Of a stretch of DNA of 64,000 nucleotides, positions 7,800 through 15,695 are shown in pieces. A model generated the notes under the pieces. The model worked only from the letters and a program-made list of their open reading frames with translations, did no database searches and was not told the origin of the DNA. This DNA is from Chitinophaga pollutisoli. Lineage in GTDB: Bacteria > Bacteroidota > Bacteroidia > Chitinophagales > Chitinophagaceae. A program made the position numbers and the translations under genes. The stretch spans positions 5,238,001 through 5,302,000 of the forward strand of contig NZ_CP149822.1 of the NCBI RefSeq assembly GCF_038396755.1, in the 5' to 3' direction. The number at the start of each line of letters is the position of its first letter. Position 1 is the stretch's first letter.

Positions 7800-9209
7800 T
7801 CAATGTCGCATTTTCATCAGCCCGGGGTAAAGCCTTAGATAAACCTGGAGCGCTATGGGTTTTTTCCCGTATAACTCATGCAGAGCACTGCTATTAAGGA
7901 ATGCACTGAATTGCCCTCCCAGCGCAAGGCGTGTTTTCCGAATATTCAACAAGTCATATGTAGCGCCGGCGGAAATTGCATTGACGGGGAAAAGCGTAGC
8001 CTCCCCGTATTTGGCCGGATCAAGGTTAAGTTCCTCGACCGCTTTCTGGACCCATTCGTACCGGGTAAATACTTCCGCTTTCTTCAAACGTAGCGCCCCT
8101 TCGAGTAGGAATGCGTTTTCACCCTCATGCCCGGCTGTTTTATTAAGTCCCCATAACGTTGTGACATTCAGCCAGTTGTCATTTCGCATGGGCAGGCTGT
8201 AAATTGCGGAAGCTGTAGTGCGATTTACGTCTTCGTCCGGATGCAGGAGCTCCGGGCTTTTGATGAATCCGTGGGAAGCTTGGAAAGCCCAGTTCGGTGA
8301 TGGATTGAACGACAGTCGCCCGCTCCAGGAGTCGAAGCGCATCTTGTCGAAGTTGTACCTGTTTTCGTCGGGTTCTCGCCCGGTAAAAAGAGACCCCTCG
8401 ACCTTGAACTTATCCAGTCTGACGCCGAGCGTCGCCACGCCGAAGGTAATATGGGTGCCGTCGTTCCAGTGGTGGCTGATCGGAGCGTCCGGGTACGAAA
8501 GTGCGGATGGGCGATGCATAAAGGCTACGGAGCCAATGGCCGGCTCCCCGGGATATCCGAAATACGCGAACGCATCCACCTTTTTGGAGAAGGCATAAGA
8601 GTAGCTGACGGAAAGCTCCGAAAAGAGGTCGTGGGGGTGTTGCCGATCTACGAGCGGTTGTCCCTCCCAGCTTTCCCCGGACTGGAAAAGCAGCGGGTAG
8701 CCGCTACCGCCTTCGGTAATGCGATCCAGGGAGATCATTACATTATAATGGAACAGGCCTTTTCTGCCGACCTTTCGCTGCGCCATCATCATAAACCAAT
8801 TTGGGGCATCGAATTTTTCATCGCCGCGGGAACCTTTGTTTCCGACATCCTGGTCGGTGTATCGGAGAAAAAGGTTACCATGGACCATATACATCCACTT
8901 TTTGGAGTGGAACATATAACCGTACATAGGGGATGCGTCGGGCAGCCACCCTGTACCTGAACCGTTTCGATTCATAGGGAGATTTAACGAAAACGCATGG
9001 CTCATGGGTACGTCCGAAGGCATTTCCATGCTGTCCTGCATTTTGTGCATGTCGTGCATGGAGGTATCCTTCACTGCTTTATTCGGGGCCGGCATTTCTT
9101 TTGGCGGCTTTTCAGGCTTTTTGGGTGGAGATTTATGCTGCTCGTGTTGCGCGCGCAATACCCCTGAAATGGTTATCAGTACCAGCAAAATGAATAATTT
9201 CTTTTTCAT
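7800..9209 (-). CDS. Secreted outer-membrane barrel-like protein with Met/His-rich N-terminus
   Basis: The 469-residue product has a signal peptide (MKKKLFILLVLITISGVLRAQ) and then a low-complexity Pro/Lys/His/Met region (HEQHKSPPKKPEKPP, MHDMHKMQDSMEM). A long region of alternating aromatic and polar residues follows, typical of an outer-membrane beta barrel, and it ends in QVYLRLYPGL. The conserved stretch VDRQHPHDLFSELSVSYSY is visible. I recognise it only as a conserved protein of Bacteroidota copper loci. The Met/His-rich segment suggests copper binding at the cell surface. Confidence 0.65.
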   Translation of the reverse strand: MKKKLFILLVLITISGVLRAQHEQHKSPPKKPEKPPKEMPAPNKAVKDTSMHDMHKMQDSMEMPSDVPMSHAFSLNLPMNRNGSGTGWLPDASPMYGYMFHSKKWMYMVHGNLFLRYTDQDVGNKGSRGDEKFDAPNWFMMMAQRKVGRKGLFHYNVMISLDRITEGGSGYPLLFQSGESWEGQPLVDRQHPHDLFSELSVSYSYAFSKKVDAFAYFGYPGEPAIGSVAFMHRPSALSYPDAPISHHWNDGTHITFGVATLGVRLDKFKVEGSLFTGREPDENRYNFDKMRFDSWSGRLSFNPSPNWAFQASHGFIKSPELLHPDEDVNRTTASAIYSLPMRNDNWLNVTTLWGLNKTAGHEGENAFLLEGALRLKKAEVFTRYEWVQKAVEELNLDPAKYGEATLFPVNAISAGATYDLLNIRKTRLALGGQFSAFLNSSALHELYGKKPIALQVYLRLYPGLMKMRH

Positions 9210-9368
9210 ACCTCAATTTTTCCTGTGTTGGAATCCCATCCCGGTAAGCAGTAGATAAGGCGGTAATTTTTTAAAAGCAGATATATCACCGGATGGCTTT
9301 TTTATTCACCTTTTGAATGGAACAGCATATCGTCCCTTCACCACCAAAGGTGGCATTTAGGTGATCGC

Positions 9369-9764
9369 TCAAATACGAAAGTTTTGAAATCGTAGAAATA
9401 GCGGGAGTTCAATAGGTGGTGGATGGTGGGGAATGTCGGGAGCGGAAATTTCAGACGAAAAAGAGATTGGTGCGGTGTCGTATATTAAAATGATATTTGC
9501 CTGTGCGTGGGCCGCGATAAGCGTCGCAAAATACGTAGAAACGTGGCTATCTTCTGAGCGGGGGCTGGCTATCGTTACATCTTTACAACATCCGCTGTTT
9601 AGCCCGGTGTGTATTTCCATCCCGCATTTGCCACATGGGCCGTCACGAGTAAAGATCAGGCTTACACTTTGCAACTCGCCCATGCAATAATGCTGGTATA
9701 CGGTTATTCCACCCGTATATACAAGGTAGAATATTGCCAGTATAACATTATTTATGCGTTTCAT
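9369..9764 (-). CDS. Second HYC-type Cys-rich secreted protein
   Basis: This 131-residue paralogue of the protein at 6312-6752 has a signal peptide followed by TVYQHYCMGELQSVSLIF. GPCGKCGMEIHTGLNSGCCKDVTI then gives the same HYC and CC pattern. It stands alone, with 159 bases before the barrel-protein gene and about 340 bases after copZ. A small CCACC-AAA-GGTGG hairpin lies just downstream at about 9340-9352. No match to the shared copper promoter site was found upstream. The function is unknown; periplasmic metal binding is inferred. Confidence 0.7.
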   Translation of the reverse strand: MKRINNVILAIFYLVYTGGITVYQHYCMGELQSVSLIFTRDGPCGKCGMEIHTGLNSGCCKDVTIASPRSEDSHVSTYFATLIAAHAQANIILIYDTAPISFSSEISAPDIPHHPPPIELPLFLRFQNFRI

Positions 9765-10065
9765 GTGGAAAGTCTCTGACCTCCACGCCGAAAAACTATA
9801 CCACTCTCAATGAGATGCGCTATTTTTAATCAATAGTCATAAGTTTACCTATAATTTATTGAAAATTAACGAATTGTCTGTTTGGGTTAGGGTATTAACG
9901 GTGAGCTGAAAAAGAAAAAGAGAGAGGAACATTTTCTACGAAATGGGGCTGGCGTGCTGTACGGGATTACTTACAGCAGCTTTTCTTTCTTACAAAGAGG
10001 AATTTCAGTACGGAGATCATGATGTTTTTTATCGATGCCATAGCTGCAAATATACAAAAATAAAA
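9765..10065. other. AT-rich intergenic region, no gene seen
   Basis: About 300 bases between the second HYC-type gene and the copZ terminator. It presumably contains the promoter of the HYC-type gene; TAGTTTTT about 40 bases upstream of its start is a possible -7 box. The short open frame on the plus strand has no coding character. Confidence 0.5.
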
Positions 10066-10090
10066 ACGGGCAGCATTTTGAGCTGCCCGT
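10066..10090 (-). terminator. Intrinsic terminator of copZ
   Basis: A perfect 9-bp stem (10066-10074 with 10082-10090) encloses a 7-base loop. On the minus strand it is followed by TTTTTATTTTTG. It lies 10 bases after the copZ stop codon. Confidence 0.85.
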
Positions 10091-10100
10091 GGGTTGGTTC

Positions 10101-10313
10101 TTATGCCAATGTTTCTGCCTTGTAACCTGCTTTCTCTACTGCCTTTTTTATATCTTCTTTGCCAGCTTTCTCAGTTGAAACTGTTAATACTTTATCCGGG
10201 CTTTGGAGATCGACTTCCCAGTTTTCCTTGCCGGCGAGTTCGTCCAGGAAGGGGGTTACCGTAGCAATGCAACCGGAGCATTTGATGTTCGTTTTAAATT
10301 GTACTGTTTCCAT
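10101..10313 (-). CDS. copZ: CopZ-like copper chaperone
   Basis: The 70-residue protein consists of a single HMA domain with the metal loop KCSGCIATV and the closing helix KAVEKAGYKAETLA. It has no signal peptide, so it is cytosolic and would carry Cu(I) to CopA. The loop is CSGC instead of the usual MxCxxC with Met. It is monocistronic, with its own promoter (10354-10396) and terminator (10066-10090). The symbol is assigned by family and context. Confidence 0.8.
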   Translation of the reverse strand: METVQFKTNIKCSGCIATVTPFLDELAGKENWEVDLQSPDKVLTVSTEKAGKEDIKKAVEKAGYKAETLA

Positions 10314-10353
10314 TGTATATCCTTTTAAGTATGTCGTTGCCTGTTTGATGATG

Positions 10354-10396
10354 TAAAATTACGATGTCTCGCCGGGGTACCTGTTATACAATTGCT
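10354..10396 (-). promoter_or_regulatory. copZ promoter with putative copper-regulator site
   Basis: On the minus strand, AGCAATTGTATAACAG (10381-10396) is followed by exactly 19 bases and then TAATTTTA (10354-10361), a one-mismatch match to TANNTTTG. The last eight bases of the site, GTATAACAG-like, match those at the hyc-cus and araC promoters. The leader to the copZ ATG is about 35 bases. Confidence 0.55.
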
Positions 10397-10427
10397 ACTA
10401 TGATTTACAATATTCCATCGCTGCGCG

Positions 10428-11483
10428 TCAGTCAATTTCCACGGTAACGTCGCCGGTGACCGGGTAACTTTGGCATAATAGGATCAGCCCTGATTCCACG
10501 TCGGATTTTCTGAGTGCGAAGTTGTTCGCCATACTTACCTGGCCGGAGGTGAGCCGCGCCGTGCAGATGCCGCAAGTGCCTGATTTGCAGGAATAAGGAA
10601 GCGGTATCCGGTCTTCAAGCGCCGCAGTCAGGATTGTTTTTCCAGCCTGCACCTCCAGGAGGTTCGACTGATCGAAAAAATGAAGTAGGACTTCCTGCAT
10701 TTCGATGGGTGGAACAACGGAGATGCTGTTTTCATCAGGCGCAAACCACTCGGTAAACACCTGCTGCTCGGGTATTTGTTGCGACGTCAGCACATCTTGG
10801 TGCAATCGCATCAGTTCCACCGGGCCGCAAATAAAGAAATGGGCAGCTTCCAACGGGCTCGGGACCGACATTTTTAACATCTTTTTCACGGCGAGCTTAT
10901 TGATACGGCCACGAAACAGTGCCGCTCCATGGATCGATGTCAGGCTTCCGGGCTGGGAAACCGCATAATGGATAGATACCCGTTCTTTATGCTGGTAGGC
11001 CCAATCTTCTATTTTACCCCGGAAGATAATTTCATGCGGTGTGCGGTTGGAATAGATGAGCGTAACATGAGTGTCGTTACTCCCGGAAATAATGGAGCGG
11101 GCAATTGAAAACAAAGGCGTTATACCGCTGCCCCCTGCAAGGAGCACCACATGGCCCGCATGGAATGCTTCAGCAGGCGGTGTAAATGATCCGTAAGGAC
11201 CGGATACCTGCCAGCGAGAGATGCTATCGGCCTGGTCGACGATGTAATTGCTCATGATGCCGCCGGTCACCCGTTTCACGGTAATGGCGGGATGGGCGTC
11301 TTCCTCTTGTACGGAGCTTAGGGAATACGACCGGGTGATAGCTTGTCCGTCGATCTGCAATGTCAGATTGATGAATTGCCCCGGTTTGTAATGGAAGGGT
11401 TCAATTCCCGAATCGAAGACCACCGTAATTGCCGATTCAGTTTCGCGGACAATTGCGGTGGTGCCCCATGTATATGATGTCAT
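10428..11483 (-). CDS. PaaE-like flavin reductase with C-terminal 2Fe-2S domain
   Basis: The 351-residue protein has an FAD-binding domain (TRSYSLSS, flavin contact) and an NAD(P)-binding domain (VLLAGGSGITPLFSIARSI). A plant-type 2Fe-2S ferredoxin domain follows, with PYSCKSGTCGICTARL and a fourth Cys in LILLCQSYP. It would transfer electrons from NAD(P)H through FAD to the iron-sulfur cluster. It starts 35 bases after copA and is probably in the same transcript. Its substrate is unknown. A link to copper is suggested only by position, for example reduction of Cu(II) or repair of metal damage. Confidence 0.85.
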   Translation of the reverse strand: MTSYTWGTTAIVRETESAITVVFDSGIEPFHYKPGQFINLTLQIDGQAITRSYSLSSVQEEDAHPAITVKRVTGGIMSNYIVDQADSISRWQVSGPYGSFTPPAEAFHAGHVVLLAGGSGITPLFSIARSIISGSNDTHVTLIYSNRTPHEIIFRGKIEDWAYQHKERVSIHYAVSQPGSLTSIHGAALFRGRINKLAVKKMLKMSVPSPLEAAHFFICGPVELMRLHQDVLTSQQIPEQQVFTEWFAPDENSISVVPPIEMQEVLLHFFDQSNLLEVQAGKTILTAALEDRIPLPYSCKSGTCGICTARLTSGQVSMANNFALRKSDVESGLILLCQSYPVTGDVTVEID

Positions 11484-11518
11484 GCTTATTTCTAAGATTT
11501 AGAAACGTATTCTCAATA

Positions 11519-13777
11519 TTATAAATTGGTTGCTTTCAGGCGCAAGCTATTGCTGACAACGCTCACCGAGCTCAGTGCCATTGCGGCCCCTGCGATCATC
11601 GGATCCAGCAAGAATCCGTTTACAGGATAAAGGAGCCCAGCTGCGATGGGAATTCCGATAACGTTATAGATGAACGCCCAGAACAGGTTTTGTTTGATCG
11701 TGCTCACCGTTTTACGAGAGAGTTTGAGCGCTTTGGGAATGCTGTTCAGATCGGAAGTGATGAGTGTCATTTTCGCAACATCCATGGCGATGTCGGAGCC
11801 TTTGCCCATGGCTATGCTGACGTCGGCCTGGGCAAGCGCCTGGGAGTCGTTGATGCCGTCGCCTACCATGGCAACCACTTTGCCTGCCTGCTGCAGTTCC
11901 TTTACGAATTCGGATTTGTAAGCCGGTAAAACTTCCGCCTTGAACGTGGTAATACCTACCTGTCTGGCTACTGCGGCGGCAGTATGTTGATTATCGCCAG
12001 TGAGCATGTAAACTTCAATGCCGCTCTTACGGAGTGCCGAGATAGCTTCAGCAGAGGTGGTCTTTATTTTGTCCGCGATAGCGATGACGGCCAGCAATGA
12101 ATTGTTGGATGCAAAATAAATGACCGTTTTGGCTTCCTCCTGGAGAGATCCGGCCTGATATGCCAGTTGGGGCGGAATTGCGACGTTTTTCGCGTCCATC
12201 AGCCTTTTGTTGCCGACATAAAATCCGGTTCCTTCATAGCTACCTTTTACGCCTTGGCCGGTAAGGCTCTCAAAGCCTTGCAGCGCGGCAGGTTGAATGC
12301 GATCTTCTTTCAGATATGCTACCACGGCTTCCGCCAGCGGGTGCTCGGATTGTTGTTCCAACGCAAGCAGTACGCTGGCATGAACGGGGCCATTGCTCCA
12401 AACCATATCGGTAACGACAGGTTTGCCCTCAGTAATGGTGCCGGTCTTGTCCAGGATTACGGCATTTACCTTATGGGCCAGTTCCAGGCTTTCGGCGTCT
12501 TTAATAAGGATATTGTTTTCAGCGCCTTTTCCAACGCCTACCATAATGGCCGTCGGGGTCGCCAGACCCAGTGCGCAGGGGCAGGCAATTACGAGAACAG
12601 TTACCGAAGTGAGGAGCGCGTGCGTAAACGCATTATCACCACCGAGCACCATCCAGGAAATGAACGTCAGGATGGCAATGCCTATGACTACCGGGACGAA
12701 GACGCCGGCGATCTTGTCGACCAGCTTCTGCACCGGCGCCTTGCTGCCCTGGGCTTCCTGTACCATTTTGATGATCTGTGCCAGAAGCGTGTCCGTACCA
12801 ACTTTTTCAGCCTTAAACTGGAAACTGCCTTTTTGATTGATCGTTCCTGCGAAAACCGCGTCTCCGCTCTTTTTCGCTACGGGAACCGGTTCTCCCGTGA
12901 TCATGCTCTCGTCGACGTAGGACTCACCACCGGCAACCTTCCCATCTACGGGGATCTTTTCTCCGGGCTTTACCAGCAGGAGGTCATTCACTTTCACGCT
13001 GGCGATTGGTACTTCACGGGTGTTTCCGTCCGGATCTACCATCAGTACTGTTTTAGGCTGCAGGCCGATGAGTTTCTTGATGGCAGAGGACGTATTGGAT
13101 TTGGCTTTTTCCTCCAGGAGCTTGCCCAGAGAGATGAAAGCGATCACTACCGCGGCGGCCTCGAAGTAAACGTGGGCATGAAGTCCGCGCTGGTGCCAGA
13201 ATTCGGGATATATCGTGTTGAACGCACTGAAAAGCCAGGCAATACCCGTGCTTAACGCTACGAGAGTATCCATGTTGGCTTTCCTGTTCTGCGCTTGTTT
13301 CCAGGCGTTGACGAAAAAATTTCGACCGAAGAAGAAAACTACCGGGGTGGCCAGCACCATCATGATCCAGTTGCCGTAGGGCATATCCATGAAGAACATG
13401 CCGATAATTACGATGGGCAACGACAGGATGGATGACCATATTGTACGTTGTTTTACTTCCCGGTAGTGGCGTTGCTGGGCTTCTTCCTTTACTTCGTCCT
13501 GATTTTCGAGATCAATAACGAGGTCGTATCCGATTGCGCGAACTGCGCTTTGAAGTTCTTCGTGGGTAACTGCACCCTTTCCATATTGCACCCAGGCAGA
13601 TTGGTTGGCGAAATTTACGCCGGCATCCTGTACGCCAGGTACGGATTTAAGCATGGATTCCACACTGATGGCGCAAGCCGCGCACGTCATTTCCAGGACG
13701 GGAAAGGTTTCCTTTATCGTTCCGGCGCTTTTTCTATCGGAGGTAGCCACTGGTCTTGCTGTTATCGTTGTTGACAT
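11519..13777 (-). CDS. copA: Cu(I)-exporting P1B-type ATPase CopA
   Basis: The 752-residue inner-membrane ATPase pumps Cu(I) out of the cytosol. One N-terminal HMA domain has [12 protein letters not shown] with the Cys pair at residues 32 and 35. The actuator loop is followed by the metal-site helix [15 protein letters not shown]. The phosphorylation motif DKTGTITEG and the hinge [21 protein letters not shown] are both intact. The ATG at 13775-13777 is chosen because upstream codons to 13795 overlap the promoter. The length is normal for the family. It is followed by a 2Fe-2S reductase, and a HMA-AraC regulator gene lies just upstream. Confidence 0.95.
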   Translation of the reverse strand: MSTTITARPVATSDRKSAGTIKETFPVLEMTCAACAISVESMLKSVPGVQDAGVNFANQSAWVQYGKGAVTHEELQSAVRAIGYDLVIDLENQDEVKEEAQQRHYREVKQRTIWSSILSLPIVIIGMFFMDMPYGNWIMMVLATPVVFFFGRNFFVNAWKQAQNRKANMDTLVALSTGIAWLFSAFNTIYPEFWHQRGLHAHVYFEAAAVVIAFISLGKLLEEKAKSNTSSAIKKLIGLQPKTVLMVDPDGNTREVPIASVKVNDLLLVKPGEKIPVDGKVAGGESYVDESMITGEPVPVAKKSGDAVFAGTINQKGSFQFKAEKVGTDTLLAQIIKMVQEAQGSKAPVQKLVDKIAGVFVPVVIGIAILTFISWMVLGGDNAFTHALLTSVTVLVIACPCALGLATPTAIMVGVGKGAENNILIKDAESLELAHKVNAVILDKTGTITEGKPVVTDMVWSNGPVHASVLLALEQQSEHPLAEAVVAYLKEDRIQPAALQGFESLTGQGVKGSYEGTGFYVGNKRLMDAKNVAIPPQLAYQAGSLQEEAKTVIYFASNNSLLAVIAIADKIKTTSAEAISALRKSGIEVYMLTGDNQHTAAAVARQVGITTFKAEVLPAYKSEFVKELQQAGKVVAMVGDGINDSQALAQADVSIAMGKGSDIAMDVAKMTLITSDLNSIPKALKLSRKTVSTIKQNLFWAFIYNVIGIPIAAGLLYPVNGFLLDPMIAGAAMALSSVSVVSNSLRLKATNL

Positions 13778-13792
13778 TTTCCTGATTTTCAA

Positions 13793-13835
13793 CAAAATTA
13801 CGCCAGAAGACCGGGGCGGTTATTACACTATATCC
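13793..13835 (-). promoter_or_regulatory. copA promoter with diverged copper-regulator site
   Basis: On the minus strand, TAATTTTG (13793-13800) matches TANNTTTG perfectly and lies 16 bases before the copA ATG. Exactly 19 bases upstream is GGATATAGTGTAATAA (13820-13835). Right-aligned, this agrees at about nine of sixteen positions with the copZ site, chiefly GT-TAA-A. A further AT-rich stretch, AATTATATA, lies near 13844-13853. This is the weakest of the four sites. Confidence 0.45.
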
Positions 13836-13855
13836 GGAGATTTGTATATAATTCC

Positions 13856-14443
13856 TCAGTTGGCTGGCTTGCCTTTGCCAGAAAGCGACTGCTTATTTTG
13901 CCGAATTTTCTGGAAGTGAGAAGGGGGCAACCCTGTATTCGCTTTGAACTGCCGGGACAGATGGCCTATGCTGCTGAACCCGAGATTGTAGGCAATATTT
14001 GTGAGGGAATCGTCGGTATACACGAGGAATTCCTTGATTTTCTCAATACGAAATTCTATAATGTATTTCTCCAGGGTTATTCCTTCCACCTCTGAAAAGA
14101 TGGAGCTGAGCGTGGTAAATTCCTTATTCAGTTTTTTCGCGAGCGTCTCAGAGAATTTGAACTTCGCGGGGAAATCATAGGATCCGGAGTACACCTGTTC
14201 CACGATCTTCTTGATGTCTCGCGCTAGCTTGGTTTTCTTGTCTTCCAGAAGCGAAAATCCCAGTGGGGCCAATTTTTCGCTGAGGGCGGCAATATCGGGA
14301 GCGGACAATGCGGATACCGTGGTGATTTCTCCCAAACTGATGTTAGTGACAGGGATATTCAACTCCCGCAAAACCTGGCGGATGGAGTGAATACACCTTT
14401 CGCAGACCATACCCTTTATGAAAATTTTGTATGTGCTATGCAT
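13856..14443 (-). CDS. AraC-type regulator with N-terminal HMA-like metal-binding domain (copy 1)
   Basis: The 195-residue protein has an N-terminal domain of about 65 residues beginning KIFIKGMVCERCIHSIRQVL. The GMxCxxC loop and the PLGFSLLED end both fit the ferredoxin-like HMA fold. The C-terminal AraC DNA-binding domain has EKYIIEFRIEKIKEFLVYTDDSLTNIAYNL-type helices and ends in FSSIGHLSRQFKANTGLPPSHF. It would sense a thiophilic metal, probably Cu(I), directly and control the copper genes around it. It is a paralogue of the next gene and has its own copy of the shared promoter site. Confidence 0.8.
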   Translation of the reverse strand: MHSTYKIFIKGMVCERCIHSIRQVLRELNIPVTNISLGEITTVSALSAPDIAALSEKLAPLGFSLLEDKKTKLARDIKKIVEQVYSGSYDFPAKFKFSETLAKKLNKEFTTLSSIFSEVEGITLEKYIIEFRIEKIKEFLVYTDDSLTNIAYNLGFSSIGHLSRQFKANTGLPPSHFQKIRQNKQSLSGKGKPAN

Positions 14444-14466
14444 AAAGCCAAATATTTGAACTTATG

Positions 14467-14509
14467 CAAAGGTGAGGCAAGGTTCAGGAAGAACTGTTAT
14501 ATAATTTTG
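14467..14509 (-). promoter_or_regulatory. Promoter of HMA-AraC regulator 1 with putative autoregulatory site
   Basis: On the minus strand, CAAAATTATATAACAG (14494-14509) is followed by exactly 19 bases and then CACCTTTG (14467-14474), a one-mismatch match to TANNTTTG. The 16-bp site differs at only its last base from the one at 6786-6801. The start codon is about 24 bases downstream, so the regulator probably controls itself or is controlled by its paralogue. Confidence 0.55.
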
Positions 14510-14528
14510 GCGAACGATTATAAAATTA

Positions 14529-15101
14529 TCAGGATTTTACTTTATCCAGCGGTTTCCGTTGGTTTTCCTGGGACTGTTTGAACTGCGACGTGGTAAGGCC
14601 GGTAACTTTTTTGAATTGCTGGGAAAGGTACTGGATACTGCTGTAGCCGAGTTTTTCCGCTATTTCGCCTACCGAGAGCTCGTTGTAGGTAAGCAATTCC
14701 TTGGCTCTCTCGATGCGCTGGAGGATTACGTATTTTTCAATTGTCGTGCCTTCAACCGTAGAAAAGAGGTTTGAGAGCTGGGTGTATTCCATCCCCGTTT
14801 TTTCCTGGAGGAAGACGGAGAGTTTCTGGGATAGCTCTACTTCGTCCACGCTGTGAATCAGTTGTATTACGATATTTTTTACTCTTTCGACCGTGGTACT
14901 TTTTTTATCATCCAGCAGCTCGAACCCCAGTTGCTGAAGCCGGGCCTTCAAAACCGGCAATTTTTCTTCAGCGACCGGAGCGGAAATGGTTACTTCTCCC
15001 AGTTGGATGTCTTCAAATGGGATTTCGGTTTCTTCGAGCAGCTGGCGAACGACCATGATGCAGCGGTCGCAAACCATGTTTTTAATAAATACTACCATCA
15101 T
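14529..15101 (-). CDS. AraC-type regulator with N-terminal HMA-like metal-binding domain (copy 2)
   Basis: The 190-residue paralogue of the preceding regulator begins VVFIKNMVCDRCIMVVRQLL, the HMA-like metal loop. The QLGFELLDDKKS end is followed by a linker helix and the AraC domain. That domain has VGEIAEKLGYSSIQYLSQQFKKVTGLTTSQFKQ. Two adjacent ATGs (15096-15101) could start it. A near-perfect -7 box TACTTTTG is at 15141-15148 on the minus strand, but only a weak resemblance to the shared copper site is seen 19 bases upstream. It may be the constitutively made sensor of the pair; that is inference. Confidence 0.8.
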   Translation of the reverse strand: MMVVFIKNMVCDRCIMVVRQLLEETEIPFEDIQLGEVTISAPVAEEKLPVLKARLQQLGFELLDDKKSTTVERVKNIVIQLIHSVDEVELSQKLSVFLQEKTGMEYTQLSNLFSTVEGTTIEKYVILQRIERAKELLTYNELSVGEIAEKLGYSSIQYLSQQFKKVTGLTTSQFKQSQENQRKPLDKVKS

Positions 15102-15657
15102 TGAAGGTTAATAAGGCGCATTATAATGTTATTTGTGCTTCAAAAGTAAAGATAAAAGTTGATGTGGCGTATATCAAGCGAGTTCAACAGGAAGTTGCGG
15201 AGGCGCGGGTAGACAAGAGCGCTACGCGCGTATAAGCTTAACCGTTTATTAGAATGGTTGAAAAGGAAACGCAATGCTCAAAATTCATAAGCGCAGCCGG
15301 GCGAGTTAGCGCGGCTGTTTAAATTATATGTTATGGTAGCAAATGCCTGAAGGAGCTTCCAGATTACTGAAATTATCTTGAAATATTTACCCAAAGTGGC
15401 GCCGGGCCAGGGGAAATATGCAATACAATAGATTATTCGCATCTTCATCCGTTCATGGAATACGGCAGAGATATTCCTGTTGGAAGAGTTTAAGGTATTA
15501 CTTCTCGACCATTCTGCCGGGATTTTTGGCCAAACTTCGGTCGGCAAAGGTGGCAGGTTGATCGTAATAGTTGAATTGTTCGGCGTTTTGTTGAAAGTGA
15601 AATTGTGGGCATTAATTGATTGAAGGCGAGAATGTAGGTTTTGGGCATTTTGGGGCA
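15102..15657. other. Intergenic region with AraC copy 2 promoter, no convincing gene
   Basis: About 550 bases between AraC copy 2 and the terminator of the zinc/cadmium ATPase. The -7 box TACTTTTG (15141-15148, minus strand) serves AraC copy 2. Open frames on the minus strand (15278-15658, and 15490 onward) show low-complexity translations that match no family I know. I see no RNA gene or repeat here. Confidence 0.45.
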
Positions 15658-15691
15658 AAACAGGCGAAATCCGTTAAGGTTTCGCTTGTTT
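15658..15691 (-). terminator. Terminator after the zntA-like ATPase
   Basis: A 12-bp stem with one mismatch (15658-15669 with 15680-15691) and a 10-base loop lies 4 bases beyond the stop codon of the ATPase gene. The stem arms are A- and T-tailed on both strands, so it may act in both directions. Confidence 0.65.
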
Positions 15692-15695
15692 TGTA

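Noticed and set aside
6786..14509. The repeated TGTTATATAATTTTG stretches as ends of a mobile element
   Set aside because: They all lie at the same spacing from promoter boxes and in the same direction as the genes, so a regulatory site explains them better.
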